DNA of 64,000 nt from Halodesulfovibrio sp. MK-HDV (GCF_009914765.1 NZ_WYDS01000009.1:1-64000), one strand, 5' to 3'; shown: positions 7,206-16,864, numbered from the stretch's first letter. Notes: generated by a model from the letters alone, not told the origin. Made by a program: numbers and translations.

Positions 7206-9623
7206 CTATTCACCAAGCAGCCTACTAACTTCATTATCAATAAGTGCAAGCTGCTCCTCTGCATCAAATCTTGCAACAGAATCTCGCATCATTGAAATCA
7301 GGCTATCAGGATCATTCTCTTCATACAACGAACGAACGATCCGTGCCCAGGATATATAATCTTCATTATTATCAACTAGATGCTTTTTAGGCACAACCTC
7401 TCCAATACCTCCACTATCAAGGGAAACAACCGGTGTTTCACAATGATATGCTTCCAACACAACCCGCCCAGTACCACAGGGAATCTCTCCAAATGGAAAA
7501 AGGAGAATACGGGAATCATCATACATCTCTGTATAATCACCAGAATGATATGGGCAAATAGTAACATTGGGAGGCATCACAATTGAAGGCTGTCCATAAG
7601 TGCGAAATGGTATATGTGGCAAACGCATCGCCAACTGTCTAAGAACCATTTCCCCTTTTGCTTTTCGTGGGTTGATCAAAGTCACATATTTCCGACAATA
7701 AAAAGGCTTAGCAGGCCTATTTTTGGGAGAACGAACAGGGACATAGGACGTCAGGCACTTCGCTCCGAAACGACGTTTCACAAGTGCTGCTGCATGCTCG
7801 GCATTGCAAATAACCGTATCAATATTTTTATACAGCTCGCCATATTCTTTTGAGTCTTTTTTATCATAACATTCTGAAATACTAGAATATGGGGGACGAG
7901 AGACTACATCCCAATACCTGACAAACAGGACAGCAGGAACTGGATACTCTTCCAACAACGGACCCACAGTTAAAGCGGATGTACCGTGCAAAAAAATAAT
8001 ATCCGGAAAATACGTGTGGTATGCATGCTGTAGCAATCCAATAGCATTCTCATGCCTACCAATAATATAGGGAATGCCATCGTACATCTCACAAAATGAT
8101 TCTAAATTTTTTCTGTTTGGTACGGCAACCAACACCTCGTATCCGAGGCGCTGCAGACGTTTCACTATCTCACAAGTCGAAAATTCTCCACCATGCGGTT
8201 CCCATCTTTGCATATGGTGATGATTTAGAAGCAAAATCCTCTTAGGTGCACGAGTCTTCTTTCCTTTAATTACAAATGCCCTCGGCCAGGTTGGGCATCC
8301 TTGTATAGCGCCTAACAAATCACTCTCTGAAATTCTATTCACGTCAATACACAAAGGAGAGAGATTATCATCGAACTGACTAATATGCTTTACCGAGTGA
8401 TCAACAATCAAAATATCTAAGCAAGACCTGTCGTTGACAAACGATTCGAGTTCATCACTATAATACACGTAAAGATCAGCAATATTAGCCACAACTCTAA
8501 ATGTCTCGGGAAGAAGTTCACCATTATTCAATAATACACCGACAGAGGGCTTGTCTTTATCTGTAAGCTGCTGACGATGCGCGGCATGTCTGCAAATTGT
8601 AGTATCTGTCAATTGATCAACTTTTGAGGCTAACTGCGGGGAATAAGACTTAGCTTCTTTTAAAGAATTTTCAGCAGCAACAAGCTTACCCTGCTCTAAC
8701 AATCCCAATCCCTGCTCAAAAAGAAATATTCCCTTCTTATTGTCATTCGCCACTTTGGTTGAAGAAAGCATGTCATGGAATAAACCCCATTTTTTGTTTC
8801 TCCTATAAAACCGAATTAGGGCTAATGCAGAAGTTGCTTCATCGGGATGCCTTAAAAAAATATCCTTAAGATACTGTTCTTCTTCACTACGACACGCCTT
8901 ACGAGCAAGCTGAACCTGATACTGTAACAGGGTCAAATCCTTTTCTTCAGCTGGCAAATCAACAACTTCCTGAACCCGCGCTAATTCACCAAGCTTCATC
9001 CAACCTGCAGCCAGATGCGAGGCAAGCATTCCATTAAAAGATTCAGCACCACCTAGTGACAATAATGAGTGCCTGCCTTCATTAGACAGTCTATCAGTTT
9101 CTCGATTAAATAGATCAATAGTTAAAACAGGAGGAGACGTATTTGTTGCAACGCCATTTGCTTTTATAACCGCGTTCTTCAATTCATCAAAGGTTCCCAA
9201 GACTTGCTCAACGCTTATATTAGTCATACAATCTGGGCGATCACAACTTTTGAACTCAGAACGCCATAGGCAAGGAGAACACTCAAGTCCCGAATGAACA
9301 ACTCTTGAAAACTCAGAAAACGGAGCATTCTTAACAACACCAGCCGGACCGAAAATTGCAATTGTCGGAATCCCCATGGCATCTGCCAATTGCATTAAAC
9401 CACCGTCGCTTGCAATAACAAAAGAGCATTCCTTAAGGTGCTCTAAAGAATTACGAAGTGGCATATTTGTATAATTCTCAGTCCCAGAAATATACTCATT
9501 CTCTACACCATAAGAACGAACCTCATACCCTTGCTTCCGTAATTGTGCTGCAAGTTCTTCAAAGTACGGCCACGCTCTTTTTTTGCCAAGCCCCCCCTTT
9601 ACCAGTACCACATAAACCAACAA
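7206..9623 (-). CDS. GT9 C-terminal half - TPR region - GT4 fusion (frameshifted gene, part 2)
   Basis: The 805-residue frame starts inside a heptosyltransferase-type GT9 domain. Residues 10-150 include LKECSFVIASDGGLMQLADAMGIPTIAIFGP and a CSPC segment, as in ADP-heptose:LPS heptosyltransferases. An alpha-helical TPR-like region follows (about 190-330). A full GT4-like domain (about 455-800) contains RILLLNHHHMQRWEPHGGEFSTCEIVKRL and GTGRVVLEAYHCETPVV. The TTG start follows an in-frame stop and is not credible. The upstream gene 9687-10460 holds the missing GT9 N-terminal half in the same frame. A 110-bp stretch between them reads correctly only in a third frame (IADSDYYQKFYSGSRYIF), implying paired indels at A7 (9703-9709) and C7 (9591-9597). 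The restored protein would be about 1080 residues. Confidence 0.65.
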   Translation of the reverse strand: MLVYVVLVKGGLGKKRAWPYFEELAAQLRKQGYEVRSYGVENEYISGTENYTNMPLRNSLEHLKECSFVIASDGGLMQLADAMGIPTIAIFGPAGVVKNAPFSEFSRVVHSGLECSPCLWRSEFKSCDRPDCMTNISVEQVLGTFDELKNAVIKANGVATNTSPPVLTIDLFNRETDRLSNEGRHSLLSLGGAESFNGMLASHLAAGWMKLGELARVQEVVDLPAEEKDLTLLQYQVQLARKACRSEEEQYLKDIFLRHPDEATSALALIRFYRRNKKWGLFHDMLSSTKVANDNKKGIFLFEQGLGLLEQGKLVAAENSLKEAKSYSPQLASKVDQLTDTTICRHAAHRQQLTDKDKPSVGVLLNNGELLPETFRVVANIADLYVYYSDELESFVNDRSCLDILIVDHSVKHISQFDDNLSPLCIDVNRISESDLLGAIQGCPTWPRAFVIKGKKTRAPKRILLLNHHHMQRWEPHGGEFSTCEIVKRLQRLGYEVLVAVPNRKNLESFCEMYDGIPYIIGRHENAIGLLQHAYHTYFPDIIFLHGTSALTVGPLLEEYPVPAVLFVRYWDVVSRPPYSSISECYDKKDSKEYGELYKNIDTVICNAEHAAALVKRRFGAKCLTSYVPVRSPKNRPAKPFYCRKYVTLINPRKAKGEMVLRQLAMRLPHIPFRTYGQPSIVMPPNVTICPYHSGDYTEMYDDSRILLFPFGEIPCGTGRVVLEAYHCETPVVSLDSGGIGEVVPKKHLVDNNEDYISWARIVRSLYEENDPDSLISMMRDSVARFDAEEQLALIDNEVSRLLGE

Positions 9624-9686
9624 TCATATTATTTGGGAAAATATATCGAGAACCACTATAAAATTTTTGATAATAGTCACTGTCAG

Positions 9687-10460
9687 CTATGTGCAACCCT
9701 TCAAAAAAAGTCTTCTGCACCTAAAAAAATTATACATCAATTCTGGCATAAAACGACACAAAGTCCAAAAAACATAATGCCTTCGTTGCACATACGTTTT
9801 TTCTGCGACAATAGGAGGAAGTAAATCTCCAAGACAAGATGTCAAAAAAACAGACTTGTACTGTTTATATGTTGCTAAATGCATCTTCCCATACGATTTC
9901 CCCACCCATTCATTTTGAGTAAACAATTGATGAGAATTAGGAACGGAAGGATTACAAACTACATCAATAACTACACCAAAATGTTTTGATAATTTTTGGA
10001 TTAACGGCATCACCTTGCACATGTTGCCAATCCCAGCTCCTACCCCTACAGCAATAGTATATTCGACCGACTTAAGCGCTTTCTTTAATGAAATATTTGG
10101 TGTCACTGAGACTTGAGTCAATGCCTCAAACTGCTGTCCCTGCTCCTCAGTACAGACAACAACACCAGCAAAAGCCAAAGCTTTTTCTAATTCACTAAGG
10201 TTTGCCTCCCATTCAGCACCTCCTCCCTCCCTAGGTAACACCCAAATGGATTTAGCCTTAGTTCGCTGAAGTTGCAGCAAATCTCTCGGATTAGAGGAAT
10301 GCACAATAACGGTAGAACAATTATTATGAGTTAAAAAATCTTTTCTCGCATTCTGAACATTGCCAATCCCCCATTCAATACCCTCAAAGTTTTGGTATCC
10401 ATTATTCAAAGCAAAAAAATTATCAGCTCTATCAAATAACAATATTCTGTTTTTCATCAC
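9687..10460 (-). CDS. N-terminal domain plus GT9 N-terminal half (frameshifted gene, part 1)
   Basis: This is a 257-residue fragment. Residues 1-130 form an unrecognised domain. From about 131 the sequence IAVGVGAGIGNMCKVMPLIQKL is the Rossmann start of a GT9 (heptosyltransferase) domain, which continues to PELMYNFF. There the frame reaches an A7 tract (T7 on the coding strand) and soon stops. The coding-strand heptamer U UUU UUG is in the phase expected for a -1 ribosomal slip, and a -1 move continues the GT9 sequence. Its start overlaps the stop of the TPR gene upstream by one base. Intact function would need the second part at 7206-9623. Confidence 0.6.
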   Translation of the reverse strand: MMKNRILLFDRADNFFALNNGYQNFEGIEWGIGNVQNARKDFLTHNNCSTVIVHSSNPRDLLQLQRTKAKSIWVLPREGGGAEWEANLSELEKALAFAGVVVCTEEQGQQFEALTQVSVTPNISLKKALKSVEYTIAVGVGAGIGNMCKVMPLIQKLSKHFGVVIDVVCNPSVPNSHQLFTQNEWVGKSYGKMHLATYKQYKSVFLTSCLGDLLPPIVAEKTYVQRRHYVFWTLCRFMPELMYNFFRCRRLFLKGCT

Positions 10461-12601
10461 TAAATCGTCATAGTTTGAAGTTTATTCATCAAAAGAGGCA
10501 GAACATCCCAAACCTTTTCTCCCTCAAAAACAGCCAAGTCTTCAGAACTAACAAAGTTTACTATCGAGATATTAGTATTAGGAATAACCTCTGTAGAATG
10601 CAGCATGCCAGTAAAAGTCGCTATAGCCTCTGGAGGGATGAATTCCTTCTCGCGGGATTCTTCAATAAGCATTACCCAATCACTAGAATATGTTGACGGC
10701 ACCAATGTATTTCCCCCAAACAACAAAACAGCCCCAACCTCTTCATTACTTTCTAGGCCATGTAACAAAATTGTATCAGCTAACTTTTTACCTGGCGCAT
10801 AGTCTGGACGCTGTTCTGAAATTTCATCCAATATCTTAAGCGCTTGAACAACATGCCCACATTCATAAGTCAGGGCTGCTTGCACTCGTTTTCTATCAAT
10901 GGCAATCTTTCCTAGCTCAGAAGCCTTTTCTAATAATTTAAGCGCATCATGAGGCTGCCCTTTTGCAAGCATTACATCAAAAAGGAAAAGCAACATTGCC
11001 AAGCTATTTTTTGCAGAATTTAGATGTTTACTTACTGCGCCATACGCCTCATCAATTTTATGCATAGCAAGATAACAGCGGCCAAGCTGAATAGCCACGC
11101 CGAGCGGCATCGGCTCAGGAATGCGCGACTTACTCAAAGCAGCCAATCCAAGTTCCGGTAAGCCTCGTTTTATCAACACACGAGCCAAAGCCATCCCAAT
11201 TTGGTAGTCAAATTTGGCACCAGCCCAAGCGCTTATCAAATACTCCGTTGCCTTTGCTTTACAAGCAGTTGCAGGATAAGAACCTTTTCCTGCTGCCACT
11301 TCCGCATTAAGGATCAACTCAGCTTGGGTGCGAGCTTCAACCCCCAACGAAGAAAGCCCCGTTAAAGATAGCTTTGAAATTGCATCAAAATATTTAAGAG
11401 ACTCAGCATAACGATTAGCAACTTGAAGTTCTTTTGCTTTAGCCTGCAAAAGCAATTCAAAAAACTGCCCTAATCTCAACGCGTATGATTTTGTAAATGG
11501 ACACCGATAAGTCCAGTTAAGCAATCCCAAAATTCGTGTCCGTCCCTCGACAACTCCAATAGCCAATGAAGCCAAATAAGCAACCACCATCGGACGATAC
11601 TTGGGAAATAAAAAAGAAAGGCCTTCTTCAGAGGTCAATAACACTAACTCAAACTCTCTATTCTCTTTCTCAAGAGCATGTTGCAATCGGCACCTATATC
11701 GAGGATTATCTGGCCTCAATTTAAGAAGCTTTTTATAATATGTTATAGCTGTCACAGCATCAGAACATTTAAAGCATGCATCTGCATAAGCACTTTGTGC
11801 TTTTTCGCTATTAGGCCTTTCTTCTAAAGCTTGACAAAAAAGTTCTCGTGCTTCCGCGTATTGAAGATTATGAACACAAGCAAATCCCCAAAGTCTTAAC
11901 AACTCGTAACTTGATCCACTTGTTTCAATTCCATCTTGTGCGAATGCTGCCGCCTCACCGAAATGTCCCTGCCTAATCATCTCCCAGCCTAATCGGGTGG
12001 AGTCCATATCGTCGTTAAAATGAATTCCATGTATTTTACGAAACTCATCCGTAACCTTCACCACAGAGTTATTGGTAAAAACCTTTCTAGTATACCTTAC
12101 CAACTTCGACTGAAAAGACTTTGGGTCAAGTGTCTTTTTAAAAAACGTGCGTGCCTGTTTAATTATAAACAAACACATATCTGGAGGTAAAAACGCAAGC
12201 TTTCTCATCAACGGATTTAAAAAAATATCGGTTTGATCAGAACTCTTGTCTGCAGCCTTTCGATATACTTTTGCAAGTCTTGAATGAAAAGCTATTCCGC
12301 ACTGCTCCATAAAAACAAGAACTTCAGAATATCTTTTAAGCTCCATCAATGTATTGGCTAGTGCCAACTTCGCCGCGGCATCATTCGGCCGCAAAGTATG
12401 GGCGTCTCCAAAGCAAAGCAAAGCACTTTCATAATCACCACTCCGACAATGTGCAAAACCCATAATCCTATATAATTCGTAACACCCGCCATTTTTCTCA
12501 ATTTGCTTTTCAATATCCAAAATGGCCGAGTTCAATTCATTATTCTTAATTTTGTCCCATAATGATGATGAGTTTTTAAACTTACCCTTCTTTCTGAACA
12601 T
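10460..12601 (-). CDS. TPR-repeat protein of the glycan operon
   Basis: This large soluble protein (about 713 residues from ATG 12601) consists largely of tetratricopeptide-like helical pairs. Examples are YELYRIMGFAHCRSGDYESALLCFGDAHTLRPND near the N-terminus and a similar unit, YELLRLWGFACVHNLQYAEARELFCQALEERPNS, around residue 240. No catalytic motif, signal peptide or membrane helix is seen. The ATG at 12601 has a GAGGGA ribosome site, whereas the upstream TTG (12628) has none. The start lies within the 3' end of the aminotransferase gene, so the two are coupled. TPR proteins in such loci are often scaffolds for glycosyltransferases, and the next gene fuses TPR to GT domains. The specific role is unknown. 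Confidence 0.65.
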   Translation of the reverse strand: MFRKKGKFKNSSSLWDKIKNNELNSAILDIEKQIEKNGGCYELYRIMGFAHCRSGDYESALLCFGDAHTLRPNDAAAKLALANTLMELKRYSEVLVFMEQCGIAFHSRLAKVYRKAADKSSDQTDIFLNPLMRKLAFLPPDMCLFIIKQARTFFKKTLDPKSFQSKLVRYTRKVFTNNSVVKVTDEFRKIHGIHFNDDMDSTRLGWEMIRQGHFGEAAAFAQDGIETSGSSYELLRLWGFACVHNLQYAEARELFCQALEERPNSEKAQSAYADACFKCSDAVTAITYYKKLLKLRPDNPRYRCRLQHALEKENREFELVLLTSEEGLSFLFPKYRPMVVAYLASLAIGVVEGRTRILGLLNWTYRCPFTKSYALRLGQFFELLLQAKAKELQVANRYAESLKYFDAISKLSLTGLSSLGVEARTQAELILNAEVAAGKGSYPATACKAKATEYLISAWAGAKFDYQIGMALARVLIKRGLPELGLAALSKSRIPEPMPLGVAIQLGRCYLAMHKIDEAYGAVSKHLNSAKNSLAMLLFLFDVMLAKGQPHDALKLLEKASELGKIAIDRKRVQAALTYECGHVVQALKILDEISEQRPDYAPGKKLADTILLHGLESNEEVGAVLLFGGNTLVPSTYSSDWVMLIEESREKEFIPPEAIATFTGMLHSTEVIPNTNISIVNFVSSEDLAVFEGEKVWDVLPLLMNKLQTMTI

Positions 12602-13715
12602 CCTTTTTTCCCTCAAAAAACTTAACAACCTGAGAAACTACATAAGCAACCTCATCATGAGCCAGCTCTGGACACATAGGGAGCGAAACGCATTCTTTTG
12701 CTAATCGTTCGGAATTTGGAAAATCACCTGATTTATGCCCCAGATTCTGATACGCTTCCAGTAAATGCAAAGGATATGGATAATGAATACCCGCTTGTAC
12801 ACCATTTTCTTGCAAATAATCTAAAAGCTGATCTCTGCAGTTAGTACGAATCACAAACAAATGGTATACATGCCCATCACATTCAGCAGGCAACTGGATC
12901 TCTTTATTCTCCACAAGGGTACTGAGCCCTGCACGATAAAGTCGCGCAACCTCTCTCCGAGCCTCAGTCCACTCTCGGAGAAATTCAAGTTTGATCGAAA
13001 GAACCGCTCCCTGCACTCCATCCATGCGAGAGTTGTGTCCTTCAAAGCTGTGGCTATACTTAGCATCTCTGCCGTGGTTCGCATTCATCCTCACGTGCTT
13101 TAGCAATACATCGCTATTTGATACCACTGCACCAGCATCACCGTAGGCACCCAAATTTTTCCCAGGATAAAAAGAAAAAGTTGCTATATCTCCAACTGTA
13201 CCAACCTGCTTCCCATCAAGAGTCGCTCCATGGGCTTGTGCACAATCTTCGAGAAGCCAAAGTCCTTTTTCCCTTGCAACATCTTGTAATTTAAACAATT
13301 CCGCTGGATGCCCATATAGATGAACGGCGATAATACCTTTTGTCTTCTGCGAGATCGCTTTTATCACACTTTCAACAGAAATACAGTTCGTGATCGGATC
13401 TATATCGGCCAATACAATATTGGCACCAGCCTTAGTAATCGCTTCACTCGTTGCTATAAAAGTACTTGCTGGAACGATTACTTCATCTCCAGGCTTCACC
13501 CCTAAAGCTTCTAGAGCGAGAACAATTGCATCTGTACCGTTCGCAACACCTACACAACCAGATGCATCCAAATACGAGGCAAACGCCTGTTCAAAACGAG
13601 AAACAAAAGGCCCTCTAATAAAAGCAGTTTCCTCAAAAACATTCTCAACTGCAGGAATGATCTGATCCTTAAGTTTTGAGTACTGTCTTTTCAAATTCAT
13701 AAGTGGAATATTCAC
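12582..13715 (-). CDS. DegT/DnrJ/EryC1/StrS aminotransferase, WbpE-like
   Basis: This is a PLP-dependent sugar aminotransferase of 377 residues. It has the opening MNIPLMNLKRQY, the cofactor region GTDAIVLAL (60-68), the ring-stacking LLEDCAQAHGA (about 154-164) and the Schiff-base Lys186 in SFYPGKNLGAYGDAG. The sequence style (FIRGPFVSRFE, YPYPLHL) matches UDP-2-acetamido-2-deoxy-3-oxo-glucuronate transaminases such as WbpE/WlbC, which aminate C3 using glutamate. With the WbpB-like and WbpD-like genes downstream in the same operon, it forms the C3 amination and acetylation branch. Another 3- or 4-keto nucleotide sugar is possible. The ATG is preceded by AAAAAGGATC. Confidence 0.8.
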   Translation of the reverse strand: MNIPLMNLKRQYSKLKDQIIPAVENVFEETAFIRGPFVSRFEQAFASYLDASGCVGVANGTDAIVLALEALGVKPGDEVIVPASTFIATSEAITKAGANIVLADIDPITNCISVESVIKAISQKTKGIIAVHLYGHPAELFKLQDVAREKGLWLLEDCAQAHGATLDGKQVGTVGDIATFSFYPGKNLGAYGDAGAVVSNSDVLLKHVRMNANHGRDAKYSHSFEGHNSRMDGVQGAVLSIKLEFLREWTEARREVARLYRAGLSTLVENKEIQLPAECDGHVYHLFVIRTNCRDQLLDYLQENGVQAGIHYPYPLHLLEAYQNLGHKSGDFPNSERLAKECVSLPMCPELAHDEVAYVVSQVVKFFEGKKDVQKEG

Positions 13716-13728
13716 ATCAAGATCCTTT

Positions 13729-14868
13729 TTACTTAAGCCTTTTGTCTAGCCACTGTTGCATTTTTAAATATTCATTCTCAGCACAATTTTCTTCTGCACA
13801 GCGAGAAGAATTTCGTTTCATCATATTTATATCTTCTACTGTAAGCGCATTTAGTTGAGCAGCTAATTCCTCAAGCGAAAACCTCGAAGACACGATACCA
13901 TTTTGGTAATGCTTGACTATTTTTTTCATTTCAGGAATTGGCCAAATTGCAACTCCAAGCCTAGCCTGAATAAATTCAAAAAACTTATTCGGCAGTCCAT
14001 TTAGGTAATTAAAACTTTTAGGAGACTGAGGGTACACCCCAATATCATAACTATTCAGAGTGATACATATTTGGTTTTGAGCAACAGGAGAGAGGAAATT
14101 TATTCTATCGTCAGCAGCACTTTTATTAACTAGGTGAGAATAATATAATTCATCTTCAGGAATTAATATAAAATCCAAGGTGAAACGGGAATCAAGCATC
14201 TTCATCAGATCAATAATTCCAGAAAGCCCTCGATGCCTATTGCATATTCCAATATGAACAAGTTTTACAGTAACTCCAGAAGTCCTACTTGGAACCATGT
14301 TTACGTACGGAAGCACGTTTCTCAATACTGTACTATCAACATTAAATTTTTTTTTATATTCTTTCGCGATACGATTTGTAACAGTTGACATTGAATCAGC
14401 TTGAGAAAGATAGGTCTTTGCAATATGAGTATTTAATCTCTGAAAAAATACTTTAAAGTATAAAGAATTATCAAACTGACGCGGAGCGTATTCGTGAGCA
14501 TCTATATGCAAAGCAGCATTATGAAAATCAGCCAACTTACAGGCCAAAGGAAGCATGTTCAAATCATTTGCGAACACTACATCAACAGGAAATTCACAAA
14601 GTGAATCAAAAGCTTTATTTATATAATCCAATGACCAATAATATCTCTCATTGAGACCTACAAAAAGCTTTGCAGCTCGTATTGCTTTGTCAAATAGAGT
14701 TGAATTATCAGCAACAAGCTGGAAAAAAGGCACATCCATTGGTGGAGGCGCAAGACCAGCTACAGATACATCATAATGCTCACCAAGAAATTTAATATGC
14801 CTACAAACTCTAGAATCTGTCTTTAAATTGCTGTAGGATAAAATCAGCATTTTTGCAGAACTTACCAT
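13729..14868 (-). CDS. GT4-like glycosyltransferase
   Basis: This is a 379-residue GT-B enzyme. The N-terminal segment MLILSYSNLKTDSRVCRHIKFL is followed by a DVVFANDLNMLPLACKLA motif. A C-terminal donor-site region, IGVYPQSPKSFNYLNGLPNKFFEFIQARLGVAIWP, matches the same position as in the 5814-7142 enzyme, and the two are probably distant paralogues. The ATG at 14868 overlaps the 3' end of the upstream gene, consistent with one operon. The sugar specificity is not visible. It is likely cytoplasmic and membrane-associated, adding a residue to the lipid-linked glycan built by this locus. Confidence 0.7.
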   Translation of the reverse strand: MVSSAKMLILSYSNLKTDSRVCRHIKFLGEHYDVSVAGLAPPPMDVPFFQLVADNSTLFDKAIRAAKLFVGLNERYYWSLDYINKAFDSLCEFPVDVVFANDLNMLPLACKLADFHNAALHIDAHEYAPRQFDNSLYFKVFFQRLNTHIAKTYLSQADSMSTVTNRIAKEYKKKFNVDSTVLRNVLPYVNMVPSRTSGVTVKLVHIGICNRHRGLSGIIDLMKMLDSRFTLDFILIPEDELYYSHLVNKSAADDRINFLSPVAQNQICITLNSYDIGVYPQSPKSFNYLNGLPNKFFEFIQARLGVAIWPIPEMKKIVKHYQNGIVSSRFSLEELAAQLNALTVEDINMMKRNSSRCAEENCAENEYLKMQQWLDKRLK

Positions 14869-15953
14869 AATTTTTTCACCATATTATCAACAATAACAGA
14901 CCATGCCATTTCGTGTCCGACAAAACTTTTTTTAGTACAGACTGATGCACATTCTATCGCTTCTGCAAACTCTTCAGCGGTTTGACCATAACAAGGATAA
15001 TCTCGCATCCCTTGCTTAAATCCAGTTAAATTACTCGCCGCTATTCCAAGTCCAACTGCAGCAAATTCATAGGCTTTAAGCGGACACTCTAAGTAATGTT
15101 GAATTCCAACCGCGTCCTTATAGGGCAACAACCCGACAGCATGCTGAGCCAAAATTGTTGGTACAGCATCATGGCATGCCAAACCACGATAGAAAACATT
15201 TGGAGCAGTCCCAATCCAAGGGGTATCCAGCGGACCATAAAAATTAAACTCCCATTCAGGTAGTAATACTGCCGCTTCGTTTACCAACTCAAAATCTACC
15301 CACTTACCGATCGCTCCCACAAAGACTGCCTTTCGACTTTCCCGAGAGGCTACCTTTTTAAAAAACTCCCCTCCCACACCATTTTGAAAAAGCGTTACCT
15401 TTGATGAATATTTTTTCGCCCAATCATATAGTGCAGACGAAACCGTCCAAACTTCATCGGCAGATTTTATCACCTCATACGTCTTTTTCAATAACCATTG
15501 AGGAAGATCACGCTCAAAACGTGATGGCAAATCGTTAATACGAATAATCTTTTTACTCGCTTTAACCTCATCAAACCAAGCAATATTTGGCCCCACATCA
15601 AAAAGAGCACTATCAAATTCTTTCCTCAACAACTCCTCTGGATAAAAGTGCATAGAAAGATTATGTATAAATGACGACCAACAAGTATATTTTGTCATAG
15701 GCACCAGAGCTTTAATTTCATATTCCAGCACATTACTTGACACCTCCCATCCCTCAACGCTACCACCAAACCAGACTCGTTTAAGCCTTTTTCGACGCTC
15801 TGCGCCAATGAAATCAAGCGGTGAAGAAGGAACAGGCAAATAGGAGACTCGAAGACCTTTTTGACCAAGCCAGTAAGCAATATGCTGAATTCCTGTAACC
15901 CGATGGGGAGAATTGTATGAGTGAACTCCTACAACCAATATCTCTTTAGACAC
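14862..15953 (-). CDS. GT-B glycosyltransferase, possibly GumK-like
   Basis: This 363-residue protein opens MSKEILVVGVHSYNSPHRVTGIQHIAYWLGQKG and contains DEVWTVSSALYDWAKKY and NVFYRGLACHDAVPTILAQHAVGLLPY. The layout resembles GumK-type (GT70) glucuronosyltransferases and other GT-B enzymes, including the PLKAYEFAAVGLGIAASNLTG donor-site segment. The start is GTG at 15953; no better start is visible and the ribosome site is poor. It is the first gene of the long minus-strand glycan operon. A uronic acid donor would suit the WbpB/D/E-like genes downstream, but that is inference. Confidence 0.6.
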   Translation of the reverse strand: MSKEILVVGVHSYNSPHRVTGIQHIAYWLGQKGLRVSYLPVPSSPLDFIGAERRKRLKRVWFGGSVEGWEVSSNVLEYEIKALVPMTKYTCWSSFIHNLSMHFYPEELLRKEFDSALFDVGPNIAWFDEVKASKKIIRINDLPSRFERDLPQWLLKKTYEVIKSADEVWTVSSALYDWAKKYSSKVTLFQNGVGGEFFKKVASRESRKAVFVGAIGKWVDFELVNEAAVLLPEWEFNFYGPLDTPWIGTAPNVFYRGLACHDAVPTILAQHAVGLLPYKDAVGIQHYLECPLKAYEFAAVGLGIAASNLTGFKQGMRDYPCYGQTAEEFAEAIECASVCTKKSFVGHEMAWSVIVDNMVKKLW

Positions 15954-16288
15954 AATTCAAACCCACATAGTCCCGCAAGGAACGTTAAAATTTGGTTATC
16001 ATTTACTTTTAATCGCATTTATCAGGCCGCTGAGACATTACTGCTAACATTTTTTATTTTCAACCCCAAAAACAATCTCAACTTTAAATTATAATGTTAA
16101 GCTTTACACTTAACAAACAATGACCCAATGCAAATTCTACAATACAGAAAAGTAGCTGCCAGCTGCATACAATGGTTCAAATAGCTCAACCAAAGTGTCA
16201 TTCTGAAAAAACTCTTGCACTTGCATGGAAAAAGAATCTATATGCGTAATGCAATGTACTGCTAACATTATAGAAATAAGAGAAAGTA
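15954..16288. other. Divergent regulatory region between the glycan operon and gmhA
   Basis: About 335 AT-rich bases separate two divergent starts, so promoters in both directions are expected. A weak candidate for gmhA is TTGCAC (16215-16220) with TATATG 18 bp downstream. Nothing else could be assigned. A leftward open frame here (16137-16325) shows no coding character. Confidence 0.35.
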
Positions 16289-16864
16289 ATGAACGAATAT
16301 TCTCTACAATCCCTTCTTGCCTCACACATTTCCGTTGCTCAACAGCTTTACCAGCATGTTGACGAGTTAGATGCTATTCAACAGGCCATCACCAACACTC
16401 TTAAAAAAAAAGGGAAAATACTTCTAGCTGGCAATGGAGGAAGTGCCGGAGATGCACAACATATTGCAGCAGAGTTTATAGGAAGATTTAAGACAGAAAG
16501 GCGGGCTCTTCCAGCCATAGCCTTAACGACAGACACGTCTATCCTTACAGCTGTAGGTAATGACTATGGTTATGAAGAAATTTTTTCCCGACAAGTGGAA
16601 GGACTGTGTCTTTCAGAGGACTGCTTCATAGGTATATCCACCTCAGGTAACAGCCCAAATATTATCAAGGCGTTTAGTAAGGCAAAAGAAATCGGAGCAC
16701 TAACCATCGGGATAACAGGAGGGACTGGGGGAAAGATGAAAAAAATAAAAGAGTTATGCGATCACATATTTATCGTCCCATCAAACGATACCGCTCGGAT
16801 TCAAGAAATGCATATATTTGCGGGGCATGCCATATGTGAACTTATAGACAAGAAAACATGGTAA
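16289..16864 (+). CDS. gmhA: Phosphoheptose isomerase (sedoheptulose 7-phosphate isomerase)
   Basis: The 191-residue SIS-domain protein matches GmhA throughout. It has LLAGNGGSAGDAQHIAAEFIGRF (about 45-67), the substrate loop LTTDTSILTAVGNDYGYEEIFSRQVE, the phosphate-binding ISTSGNSPNII, and the C-terminal EMHIFAGHAICELID carrying metal-site His and Glu residues. It converts sedoheptulose 7-phosphate to D-glycero-D-manno-heptose 7-phosphate, the first step to ADP-heptose. The GT9 (heptosyltransferase-type) domain in the divergent operon is a plausible user of the product. Length is normal for the family. Confidence 0.92.
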   Translation: MNEYSLQSLLASHISVAQQLYQHVDELDAIQQAITNTLKKKGKILLAGNGGSAGDAQHIAAEFIGRFKTERRALPAIALTTDTSILTAVGNDYGYEEIFSRQVEGLCLSEDCFIGISTSGNSPNIIKAFSKAKEIGALTIGITGGTGGKMKKIKELCDHIFIVPSNDTARIQEMHIFAGHAICELIDKKTW

